Positions 1 through 5,327 of a stretch of DNA of 5,327 bases are shown here, in pieces. Position numbers and translations under genes: made by a program. The number at the start of each line of letters is the position of its first letter. Within the stretch, counting starts at the first letter, position 1. This stretch comes from Candidatus Omnitrophota bacterium. GTDB taxonomy: Bacteria; Omnitrophota; Koll11; Pluralincolimonadales; Pluralincolimonadaceae. The stretch lies in the NCBI GenBank assembly GCA_022709465.1, contig JAKLIT010000095.1, positions 1-5,327 on the forward strand, given 5' to 3'. The notes beneath the pieces are model-generated. The model saw only the letters and a program-made list of their open reading frames with translations. It searched no databases and was not told the DNA's origin.

Positions 1-18
1 TCAGTCGGGGAGTGCCAA
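1..18 (-). promoter_or_regulatory. Half of a CIRCE element (HrcA operator), cut by the window edge
   Basis: CIRCE is the inverted repeat TTAGCACTC-N9-GAGTGCTAA, bound by the heat-shock repressor HrcA. On the minus strand, bases 18-10 read TTGGCACTC, which matches one arm at 8 of 9 positions. The remaining nine bases (9-1) are exactly the length of the CIRCE spacer, so the second arm would start at the first base outside the window. The site lies about 30 nt downstream of the expected start of the promoter at 84-56, in the 5' leader, where CIRCE usually sits in chaperone operons. What is seen is one arm, the spacer length and the promoter. The second arm and the regulated gene are inferred. 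Confidence 0.72.
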
Positions 19-55
19 GACAATTTTGTTATTTACTGCCCTGATTGTTATCTAA

Positions 56-84
56 AAAATACCATACGCCGCGGATTTTGTCAA
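56..84 (-). promoter_or_regulatory. Sigma70-type promoter reading out of the window, probably for a chaperone operon
   Basis: On the minus strand a perfect -35 TTGACA (84-79) is followed by a 17-bp spacer and a -10 TATTTT (61-56). TGG directly before the -10 makes it an extended -10 element. The bases just upstream of the -35 are AT-rich with a run of six A, which could act as an UP element. Transcription should start near base 49 and run left through the CIRCE half-site. The promoter lies 17 bp after the rsmE stop codon. No hairpin with a U run fits between them, so rsmE transcripts may read into the next operon. Confidence 0.8.
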
Positions 85-101
85 TAGTTTTTTGGATTAT
101 T

Positions 102-824
102 TTACCATCTGAGCTCATAACTGAGGATCGATAATGCCGCGACCGCCGCGGTCTCGGAACGCAGCACTTCGTTACCAAAAAAAACCGGTATTACGCCCGA
201 ACTGGCCGCGGCATCTACCTCTTCCCGCGTAAAATCACCTTCGGGCCCTATGAATACCGACGCGGATGCGGCCTTGCGCCCGCCTATCACATCCTTGAGC
301 GCCTTATTGCCCTCGTAAAGGCACGGCATGAGCGAGATCTCGCAGCCCTTAACCTCTTTCAGCGAATCTTCCAGCCCGGTGACCGGCGCTATCTCGGGGA
401 AAGTCGACCTCCCGCATTGTTTTGCGGCGACCACCGCTATCTTCTTCCATCGTTCGGTCTTGTTACCTTCGCCCGATATCTTTACGACCGTCCGCGAAGT
501 AACGATGGGGATTATCCTGGCGACACCTAGCTCCGTCGCCTTCTCTATGATAAGGTCCATCCTGGACGATCTCGGTATCGCCTGCACCAGCGTCAGCCTG
601 CACCTCTCTTTACCTGCCTCCGAGACCTTGCTGACAGCGGCCGATAGCTCGTCCTTTCCGACCTTATCCACTACTCCCGTATATTCCCTGCCCGTTCCGT
701 CGAAGACCGTAATCAGGTCGCCCTCGCGGAGCCGCATTACGTCTTTTGCGTGATGGAGCTCTTCTCCCGTCACGGTTATCCTGCCTCCCGTTACAGAGCC
801 CTCGGGGACAAAGAACCTGCTCAT
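102..824 (-). CDS. rsmE: RsmE, 16S rRNA (uracil-1498-N3)-methyltransferase
   Basis: RsmE is a cytoplasmic SPOUT-class enzyme that methylates N3 of U1498 in 16S rRNA, using S-adenosylmethionine, in the 30S subunit. The 240-residue product has the usual family length. Residues 1-70 form the PUA-like RNA-binding part, starting MSRFFVPEG with HHAKDVMRLREGD at 24-36. The SPOUT domain follows, with IEKATELGV (93-101), the AAKQCGR region (133-139), the cofactor-knot motif IGPEGDFTREE (192-202) and LRSETA (221-226). The frame stays open 39 codons further upstream, but that stretch lies inside the preceding gene and does not look like RsmE, so ATG 824 is chosen. This ATG overlaps the stop of the Memo-AMMECR1 gene by 4 bp (ATGA) and has only a weak Shine-Dalgarno, suggesting translational coupling. 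It is the last gene before the CIRCE-linked promoter. Confidence 0.95.
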   Translation of the reverse strand: MSRFFVPEGSVTGGRITVTGEELHHAKDVMRLREGDLITVFDGTGREYTGVVDKVGKDELSAAVSKVSEAGKERCRLTLVQAIPRSSRMDLIIEKATELGVARIIPIVTSRTVVKISGEGNKTERWKKIAVVAAKQCGRSTFPEIAPVTGLEDSLKEVKGCEISLMPCLYEGNKALKDVIGGRKAASASVFIGPEGDFTREEVDAAASSGVIPVFFGNEVLRSETAAVAALSILSYELRW

Positions 825-2275
825 TCGGAGAATACCTGAGCGGTAAATATGTACAGTTCGGTCTTCTTGTCCTTCCAGGCGTCGGCCGGAAGGCCGGCCT
901 TTCCTTCGCAAAGGTTCGAGAGAAACTCCTCCTTCGTCCAACCGGTCTCGTCCGCCACCTGAGGCAGGAAGACGCCGCTGCGATATCCGCTTTTCACTAT
1001 GACCCCGTGAACGCCTATCTTGATCTCATCAGCGCTTTCGACCCGTTTCGGCTCCGAGAGGACCGATATCTCTATCTTGATCTCCTTGAGCTCGCCGGGG
1101 CCTACCGGCGCGAACCTCGGGTCCGCGAACGATGATTCCACGGCCATGTCCCTGACCGTAAGATAGAGCGGCTGCTGCCCGATTATGTTCCCGATACAAC
1201 CCCTCAACTCGCCGGACTTACGTATTGTGACAAAGGCGCCTTCGTTCTTCTTCAGGCCCTCATCGTCCACCTTGAAATCCGGCACCTTACCGTCCTTTAT
1301 GTATGACTCTATCGTCTTTCTCGCGATGCCCAATAGCTCCTTCTTTTGCGCGGAAGTAAGCATCTTTTCCTCCTCGGCTTTATAGATGACGATACTGCCG
1401 TAACCTACGACCCTGCTCTTGTCGCCGGCGGTGTCGCCTGAATTTGCGTATTTAAGCGCGCAGATATTTTCGGCGCCCAGCTCCCTGGCGGCCAGCATGG
1501 CCACTATTACCGGCGCCGGCCCGCACAGCTCGCATTCCCTTTCCCCGACCTTGACGGCAAACCTCCTCGGGTCATAGTTCATGATCTCGGACATCGTCGC
1601 CTGGTCTTTCACGACAGCATCCTCATATTTATGGTAGTGGGAAAGGTTCGTGCTTGCGACTATCAGCACCCTCTTTCCCGATTCCTTGATGACCCTTATA
1701 AGGCCCCTTGCCAGCCCCTTGCAGGTATTATAATCAGCCCTGCCTATGACCAGCGGCACGATCTTGAAATCTTTCAGCGACCTCTGCAGGAACGGTATCT
1801 GGACATCTACCGAATGCTCCTCATCGAAGGCCCCTGGTTTCGAGACCATCGTGACCTTCTCGGCCCTTAACAGTTTCTTCACGAAATCGCGGTCGATCGC
1901 GACCCTGCCGAGCGGCGTTTCATACAGGTCCTTTTCGAGGGCCGCAACGCCGTCGAACACAAGCGAGTGGCTTTGCCCTATTATCACCACCGTATCGTAA
2001 CGGCGCCCGGAGATCGCCTTGTACCCGTAAGCCGCTACCGGCCCCGAATATATATACCCGGCATGCGGTGATATTATCGCTGCGATCTCGCCGTCTATTT
2101 TTTGCGGGACTGCTTCTTCGAGGTACCTGTCGACCTGCTGCGCGAGCACCACAGATTCGGCCGGATAGAACGACCCGGCGACTACGGCCTTATGGATATC
2201 TTCCGCGTAGCCGTCCGCTGCGGCGCATGCCAGCGCGATGCTACCTGCTAAAAACCAGCTTAGCGACCTGGACAA
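821..2275 (-). CDS. Memo-AMMECR1 fusion protein with an N-terminal signal peptide (AmmeMemoRadiSam proteins B and A)
   Basis: This 484-residue protein joins two families usually encoded separately. Residues 1-25 look like a Sec signal peptide: a short basic start, a hydrophobic core (FLAGSIALACAAA, 8-20) and a possible cut after GYA (25). The Memo domain spans about 28-298. Its motifs are AGSFYP (33-38), SPHAGYIYSG (69-78), IGQSHS (99-104), DEEHSVDVQIPF (151-162), STNLSHY (208-214) and CGPAP (251-255). His71, His103 and Cys251 match the putative metal site of human MEMO1. The AMMECR1 domain spans about 304-482, with the signature LRGCIG (357-362) and the usual C-terminal W-x-x-EEFL...LC...KAGL pattern. 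The start is TTG 2275, with GGGAG 10 nt upstream. No other ATG, GTG or TTG codon in frame precedes the first Memo motif, so the hydrophobic N-terminus is hard to avoid. The gene overlaps the radical SAM gene by 35 bp and rsmE by 4 bp. Neither family has a firmly established bacterial function. A lipoprotein form at Cys17 is possible, but the lipobox is poor. Confidence 0.9.
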   Translation of the reverse strand: MSRSLSWFLAGSIALACAAADGYAEDIHKAVVAGSFYPAESVVLAQQVDRYLEEAVPQKIDGEIAAIISPHAGYIYSGPVAAYGYKAISGRRYDTVVIIGQSHSLVFDGVAALEKDLYETPLGRVAIDRDFVKKLLRAEKVTMVSKPGAFDEEHSVDVQIPFLQRSLKDFKIVPLVIGRADYNTCKGLARGLIRVIKESGKRVLIVASTNLSHYHKYEDAVVKDQATMSEIMNYDPRRFAVKVGERECELCGPAPVIVAMLAARELGAENICALKYANSGDTAGDKSRVVGYGSIVIYKAEEEKMLTSAQKKELLGIARKTIESYIKDGKVPDFKVDDEGLKKNEGAFVTIRKSGELRGCIGNIIGQQPLYLTVRDMAVESSFADPRFAPVGPGELKEIKIEISVLSEPKRVESADEIKIGVHGVIVKSGYRSGVFLPQVADETGWTKEEFLSNLCEGKAGLPADAWKDKKTELYIFTAQVFSE

Positions 2276-3650
2276 ATGATTTGAACTCCCTTTTTACCCT
2301 TCGCCAGTTATTCAAGTGGCTAAGGTGGTTCATTATATAACCGAGCCTGAAATAGAACTTTTTATGCGCTATATTTACCAGCTGCTCGAGGTCCTCGCGT
2401 TTCAGCTCCTCCGTCTCGAGGCAAGGGGTCCTCTTTGAATAACCGATGCTATAGCGCGACCAGTCGTTTACCGTTTCGCCCCGCTTCCCGAGTTCCTCGA
2501 ACACCTCCGTCCCGGGGAACGGGGTCAAAATGAAGAAGAACGAGATATTCGCGTTCAGCTTCACCGCGAAATCAATGGTCCTGTTGGCTGTCTCGCGAGT
2601 CTCCCCTGTATGCCCGAATATAAATGACGTAAGTATCATAATGCCGGATCTCTTGGCGGCCTTTACGGCTCGTTCCGCCTGTTCCAGCGTTATGCCTTTC
2701 TTTATTTTATCGAGTATGCCCTGGTCGCCGCTTTCTATGCCGAACGCGATAAGCCTGCACCCAGACTTATACATGAGCTTGAGGGTCTCCTCGTCCGCCG
2801 AAGAGACGCGGGCCTCGCATTGCCATTCCACCCCGAGCTTATCACCTATGATCATGTCGCATAATTCTGCGAGCTTCTTCCTGTTAATATTGAATGTGCT
2901 GTCTATGAATGTGATATTCCCTATGCCGTACTTATCCCTGACGTGCTTCATCTCCGCGAGTATGTCGGACGGCGACCTGAACCTAACCTTCCTGCCGTGC
3001 ATCACTGTGGCAGCGCAGAAGTTGCACATACTAGGGCATCCCCTCGATCCGCACATGCTGACCCATTGCCTGCCGTTATCCGAATATGACCTCGTCTTGT
3101 ACTTCGATACCGGCAAAAGATGATATGCCGGCCATGGAAGCGAATCCAGATCCTCAATGAATTCGCGCGGGGGGTTATATACCGTTTTCCCGTCACGCTT
3201 GAAGACCAAGCCCTTTACGTTCTCGTATCCCTTGCCTGCGCTTATACATCCGATCAGCTCGATCAGCGTCCGCTCTCCCTCGCCCCTGACAACGAAATCG
3301 ACCTCATCCCTCGATATAGTGTCTTCGGGGATCGTCGTAGGATGAGGGCCTCCGAGGACCACGGGCACGTCCATCGCCTTCTTTACGGCTCTCGCCAGTT
3401 TGAACGCCTGTAATATGAGGACGGTTACAGATGTTATGCCCACAAGGCCCGGCTTGAATTCTGAGAGCTCTTCGACAACCGCATCGATGCTCTTATGTTC
3501 CGCGTTTGCGTCTATTATCCTGACGGTATGTCCGTTCTTCTCGAGGAAGGAAGCCAGGTATGCTATACCAAGCGGCGGCCAGACGCCCACGGAATCTTCC
3601 CATTTCCCGTAGAGCTCTTCCGCAGATGGATGGATTAAAGCGACTTTCAA
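2241..3650 (-). CDS. B12-binding-domain radical SAM protein (class B / BchE-like), substrate unknown
   Basis: This 469-residue protein has the standard two-domain layout of B12-dependent radical SAM enzymes. Residues 1-140 form a Rossmann-like cobalamin-binding domain (MKVALIHPS, WPPLGIAYLASFLEKNGH, VVLGGPHPT, VVRGEGE). The DxHxxG cobalamin-ligand motif is not seen, as in many class B members. The radical SAM barrel covers about 195-400. Cys205, Cys209 and Cys212 (CxxxCxxC) bind the 4Fe-4S cluster, and the barrel also holds FIDSTFNIN (248-256), FGIESGD (303-309) and TPFPGTEVFEEL (376-387). A basic, aromatic tail (430-469) follows. Family members carry out radical methylations, cyclisations and other steps in lipid, pigment and natural-product synthesis, and the substrate cannot be read from sequence. 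The start is TTG 3650. The frame closes 18 bp upstream and MKVALI matches family N-termini. It is cytoplasmic, lies just after tRNA-Ala and overlaps the Memo-AMMECR1 gene. It is not the PflA-like enzyme normally paired with Memo and AMMECR1. Confidence 0.92.
   Translation of the reverse strand: MKVALIHPSAEELYGKWEDSVGVWPPLGIAYLASFLEKNGHTVRIIDANAEHKSIDAVVEELSEFKPGLVGITSVTVLILQAFKLARAVKKAMDVPVVLGGPHPTTIPEDTISRDEVDFVVRGEGERTLIELIGCISAGKGYENVKGLVFKRDGKTVYNPPREFIEDLDSLPWPAYHLLPVSKYKTRSYSDNGRQWVSMCGSRGCPSMCNFCAATVMHGRKVRFRSPSDILAEMKHVRDKYGIGNITFIDSTFNINRKKLAELCDMIIGDKLGVEWQCEARVSSADEETLKLMYKSGCRLIAFGIESGDQGILDKIKKGITLEQAERAVKAAKRSGIMILTSFIFGHTGETRETANRTIDFAVKLNANISFFFILTPFPGTEVFEELGKRGETVNDWSRYSIGYSKRTPCLETEELKREDLEQLVNIAHKKFYFRLGYIMNHLSHLNNWRRVKREFKSFVQVAKLVFSR
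2286..2290 (-). promoter_or_regulatory. Ribosome binding site fixing the TTG start of the Memo-AMMECR1 gene
   Basis: On the minus strand GGGAG (2290-2286) lies 10 nt before the TTG at 2275, inside the 3' end of the radical SAM coding region. An in-frame TAA at 2296-2294 leaves only six codons between it and the TTG, none of which is ATG, GTG or TTG. The site and the stop codon together select TTG 2275 and place the signal peptide in the protein. Confidence 0.65.
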
Positions 3651-3652
3651 CG

Positions 3653-3667
3653 GGGGAATCCCCTTTT
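3653..3667 (-). promoter_or_regulatory. Shine-Dalgarno inside a small palindrome before the radical SAM TTG start
   Basis: The 21-nt gap between the tRNA 3' end and the TTG codon contains AAAAGGGGATTCCCC on the minus strand. AAGGGG (3665-3660) sits 9 nt before TTG 3650 and is the only candidate ribosome binding site. The same bases form an 11-bp palindrome, GGGGATTCCCC (3663-3653). In RNA this could fold as a four-pair stem with a 3-nt loop and hide the ribosome site. It lacks a U run after the stem, so it is not a terminator. The Shine-Dalgarno role is fairly secure, whereas the hairpin role is speculative. Confidence 0.55.
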
Positions 3668-3671
3668 AAGA

Positions 3672-3747
3672 TGGTGGAGCTGGGGGGGATCGAACCCCCG
3701 ACCTCTTGAGTGCGATTCAAGCGCTCTCCCAGCTGAGCTACAGCCCC
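3672..3747 (-). tRNA. tRNA-Ala, anticodon CGC
   Basis: The 76-nt sequence folds completely. The acceptor stem GGGGCTG pairs with CAGCTCC and includes the G3-U70 wobble pair that identifies alanine tRNAs. The D arm is GCTC/GAGC. The anticodon stem CTTGA/TCAAG closes the loop ATCGCAC, giving anticodon CGC, which reads codon GCG. A 5-nt variable region follows, then the T arm of five G-C pairs around TTCGATC. The discriminator is A and the CCA end is encoded. It is transcribed from the promoter at 3809-3781, and no terminator separates it from the radical SAM gene 21 nt downstream. No integrase or duplicated 3' end suggests use as an attachment site here. Confidence 0.98.
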
Positions 3748-3780
3748 ATTTATCGGTCAACCATATAAAACAGAGTACGA

Positions 3781-3809
3781 ATTATACCAAAATTTCTTCG
3801 GTGTGTATA
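3781..3809 (-). promoter_or_regulatory. Extended -10 promoter for tRNA-Ala and the downstream operon
   Basis: On the minus strand a perfect -10 TATAAT (3786-3781) is preceded by TGG, an extended -10, and by TATACA (3809-3804) as a 4-of-6 match to the -35 at a 17-bp spacing. Transcription should begin about 28 nt before the tRNA 5' end. The element lies in the 69-bp gap after the thioredoxin-like gene, which also holds no terminator-like hairpin. No other promoter is evident before the three genes that follow the tRNA, so this one probably serves them as well. Confidence 0.8.
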
Positions 3810-3816
3810 GCTCCTT

Positions 3817-5130
3817 TTACGGCCGCTCTATCACGAACTTGGTATACCTGTGGCTTCCTATGAGCTTCGTCGCCTCCGCCGCCGTAAGCATGCCCACCGC
3901 TTCGCCGTTAATAGACACTATCTTATCACCGGGCCTCAGCCCGGCTTCCTGGGCCGGGTAGACAGGTTTGCACGATTCGGGGTTCCTCGCGTAGAAACCG
4001 TTCACGACCAGCGCGTCATCGACCGAAAACCCGAAGTCCTTATAATCGTATTTCCTTTTCAGTATCTCCCTGTTCATTACGTTGAAGTTGAAGATGATCT
4101 TGTTCGAGGAAGGCTGTGCGGCCTGTTCAGCGTCGGCTAAGGTCTCTTCTGCGGGTATTTCCTGCGCGGATTCCTCCTCGAGTTTCTTCCTCTTCTTCTC
4201 CTGTTCTATGACCTCGAACTTCTTCTGCTTCGCGGAATCCAAGGACACCTTCGCGGGCTTATAGCCCGGATTTATGCTCAACGCCCTGGTGTACTCTGCC
4301 ATAGCATCATCGTAGTTCTTCGTATCGTAATATTTATCCCCCATCATTACACAGGCCTCTTCGGGGGACAGATTCCTTACTTCCTTGACATCGGTTTTCC
4401 TTATCGACGTCTTGCCGAGGGGGAGCTTTACGTTGTAATACAGGTCGTCCTGGCTTTCTATGAGCCCCTGTATCTTCCTGCCGCTGTTAAGCTCCAGTAC
4501 ATCGCTATAGATGGCCCCCTTTGCGGCGGCTACCGTATCGGAGGCGGCAGGTTCGGCAACCGTCGTTCCCGTCTCCTGGGCTGAGTCAGTTTTCTTCACT
4601 CCGGACCACCAGTCGTTGACCTTCGACTTCCAGTTCCCGGCCGGCTTTTTGGCCTCCGGCTTATCGGACATCTCTTCATTCTTTTCAGGGGCCTTATCCT
4701 CGGCGGGCTTTTCCGCGGGCATCTTCGACAGCACCAAGTTCATCCTTGAAAGCATCCCTTCAGCGTTCACATAACCTACTATAGCGTTCGTCTTATTGCC
4801 GGCCGGGTCTAGGAATATTATCGTAGGATATCCCGATACGCCGTATTTCGATACGAGGTCGGGGTATTTGTCGCCGTTAACCTTTACGCATATGAATTTC
4901 TTGGACAGGCTCACGACCTCAGGGTCCGCATAAGTGTCCCTGTCAAGCTTCTTGCACCATCCGCACCAGTCGGTGTAAAAATCCGCCATTACGGGCTTGC
5001 TCTTCGACTTAGCTTCCTTAAGCGCGCTGTTGAGGTTGCCCGCCCATGTTATCGCCGCATACGCGGAGGATGCCGCCACCGAAACATAAAGCAGGGCCGC
5101 TGCCAACGCAAATATACGATATCTTTTCAT
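3817..5130 (-). CDS. Exported thioredoxin-fold protein with TPR and C-terminal PDZ domain
   Basis: This 437-residue protein carries a clear Sec signal peptide (1-25: MKRYR, a hydrophobic core, cut after SSAYA), so it should act outside the cytoplasm. Residues 27-137 form a thioredoxin fold of the DsbD-gamma/thioredoxin_7 kind, with active site WCGWC (55-59) and the cis-proline GYPT (100-103). A Pro/Ala/Lys/Glu-rich linker runs from 138 to 205. Residues 208-252 (VLELNSGRKIQG...TSIRKTDVKEV) look like a small beta-barrel module. A TPR follows at about 256-300 (GDKYYDTKNYDDAMAEYTRALSINPG), then a charged helix rich in Lys and Glu (302-325). The PDZ domain occupies about 375-437, with AGLRPGDKIVSINGEAV at 396-412. 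ATG 5130 has GGGAG 7 nt upstream and overlaps the preceding stop by 4 bp. It is probably a thiol reductase or disulfide-handling protein docked to partners by its TPR and PDZ parts. The client is unknown. Confidence 0.88.
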   Translation of the reverse strand: MKRYRIFALAAALLYVSVAASSAYAAITWAGNLNSALKEAKSKSKPVMADFYTDWCGWCKKLDRDTYADPEVVSLSKKFICVKVNGDKYPDLVSKYGVSGYPTIIFLDPAGNKTNAIVGYVNAEGMLSRMNLVLSKMPAEKPAEDKAPEKNEEMSDKPEAKKPAGNWKSKVNDWWSGVKKTDSAQETGTTVAEPAASDTVAAAKGAIYSDVLELNSGRKIQGLIESQDDLYYNVKLPLGKTSIRKTDVKEVRNLSPEEACVMMGDKYYDTKNYDDAMAEYTRALSINPGYKPAKVSLDSAKQKKFEVIEQEKKRKKLEEESAQEIPAEETLADAEQAAQPSSNKIIFNFNVMNREILKRKYDYKDFGFSVDDALVVNGFYARNPESCKPVYPAQEAGLRPGDKIVSINGEAVGMLTAAEATKLIGSHRYTKFVIERP

Positions 5131-5327
5131 TGCACGTCTCCCTTATATCCCTCTTTCTTCAGTTCGCCGCCGGGGCCTATCTCGACCGCTTCATCTATGC
5201 TTACCTTGAATACGACTATCCTGTTCGGGAACGCCGCCTCAAAGCTGTTATGCCTCTCACCTTTCTTTACCCCTTCGACTATACGTTTTGTCGAGAGGCT
5301 GATCTCCTTGTCAAGGAACTCCTTGGC
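5127..5327 (-). CDS. C-terminal end of an unrecognised protein (partial)
   Basis: A minus-strand frame is open from the window edge (5327) to a TGA at 5129-5127 and gives 66 residues, AKEFLDKEISLSTKR...GGELKKEGYKGDVQ. The composition is ordinary for a real protein: Lys/Glu-rich, with a probable helix first (1-22) and a beta-like stretch RIVVFKVSI (36-44). The stop overlaps the ATG of the thioredoxin-like gene by 4 bp (ATGA), which supports both the frame and a shared operon. I do not recognise the family. The start lies outside the window. Confidence 0.75.
   Translation of the reverse strand, partial: AKEFLDKEISLSTKRIVEGVKKGERHNSFEAAFPNRIVVFKVSIDEAVEIGPGGELKKEGYKGDVQ

Noticed and set aside
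825..941. A 39-residue N-terminal extension of RsmE (open frame back to 941)
   Set aside because: It lies wholly inside the AMMECR1 coding region and is Arg/Gly-rich low-quality sequence. RsmE proteins start at MSRFFVP-type sequences, and ATG 824 gives the normal 240-residue length.
328..1135. Two plus-strand open frames (328-753 and 746-1135)
   Set aside because: They run antisense to rsmE and the AMMECR1 domain, show no recognisable motifs, and are explained as shadows of the strongly coding opposite strand.
2200..2275. Lipoprotein signal with Cys17 as the lipid-bearing residue
   Set aside because: The residues before Cys17 are ALA, with Ala rather than Leu, Val or Ile at -3, a poor lipobox. 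A standard signal peptide cut near residue 25 fits at least as well.
2530..3123. A 197-codon plus-strand open frame
   Set aside because: It is antisense to the radical SAM barrel, which includes the invariant Cys cluster. Its translation is Ser/Leu/Pro-rich with no family resemblance.
2241..3650. Calling the radical SAM protein the canonical AmmeMemoRadiSam enzyme
   Set aside because: It has an N-terminal cobalamin-binding domain and class B motifs such as TPFPGTE, whereas the canonical partner is PflA-like and lacks this domain.
3653..3663. Intrinsic terminator for the tRNA at the GGGGATTCCCC palindrome
   Set aside because: The stem is only four or five pairs and the following transcript bases are CG-TTG-AAA rather than a U run. 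The palindrome also overlaps the only ribosome site of the next gene.
3493..3720. A minus-strand open frame that crosses most of the tRNA gene
   Set aside because: Its first part is translated from tRNA sequence (the familiar GGSIPPSS artefact from the T arm), and the rest is out of frame with the radical SAM gene.
3672..3747. tRNA-Ala as a phage or island attachment site
   Set aside because: No integrase, no repeat of the tRNA 3' end and no change in gene style is visible in the window.

Overview
The window is bacterial chromosome with every gene on the minus strand, so it reads from right to left. The genes are tightly packed, with two 4-bp ATGA overlaps and one 35-bp overlap. A bacterial tRNA with encoded CCA, Sec-type signal peptides, Shine-Dalgarno sites and sigma70-type promoters all point to Bacteria. 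The base composition is moderately GC-rich. The mix of genes (a class B radical SAM protein, a fused Memo-AMMECR1 protein, and a periplasmic thioredoxin with TPR and PDZ parts) resembles uncultured lineages such as Omnitrophota. That placement is a weak inference and no marker here settles it.

Layout in transcription order (high to low coordinates). At 5327-5127 is the C-terminal end of an unrecognised gene. It overlaps by 4 bp a gene for an exported thioredoxin-fold protein (5130-3817) with a WCGWC active site, a small beta-rich module, a TPR, a charged helix and a C-terminal PDZ domain. A 69-bp gap then holds a good extended -10 promoter (3809-3781). This drives tRNA-Ala with anticodon CGC (3747-3672). 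Only 21 nt after the tRNA, a B12-binding-domain radical SAM gene begins with a TTG codon (3650-2241). Its end overlaps a gene, also TTG-started, for a fused Memo and AMMECR1 protein with a signal peptide (2275-821). That gene overlaps by 4 bp rsmE, the 16S rRNA m3U1498 methyltransferase (824-102).

After rsmE, still on the minus strand, is a second promoter (84-56) with a 17-bp spacer and an extended -10. It is followed by a half-site of the HrcA operator CIRCE (18-10). The other half should lie just past base 1, so a chaperone operon (groESL or hrcA-grpE-dnaK type) very probably begins immediately outside the window.

The likely unit is promoter - tRNA-Ala - radical SAM - Memo/AMMECR1 - rsmE. 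The AMMECR1 and Memo families and a radical SAM enzyme form a widely conserved trio of unknown function. Here two members are fused and apparently exported, and the adjacent radical SAM protein belongs to a different class from the usual partner. That is the most interesting part of the window. No mobile elements, CRISPR arrays or convincing intrinsic terminators were seen. The only gene-free stretches are 1-101 and 3748-3816, both described below.
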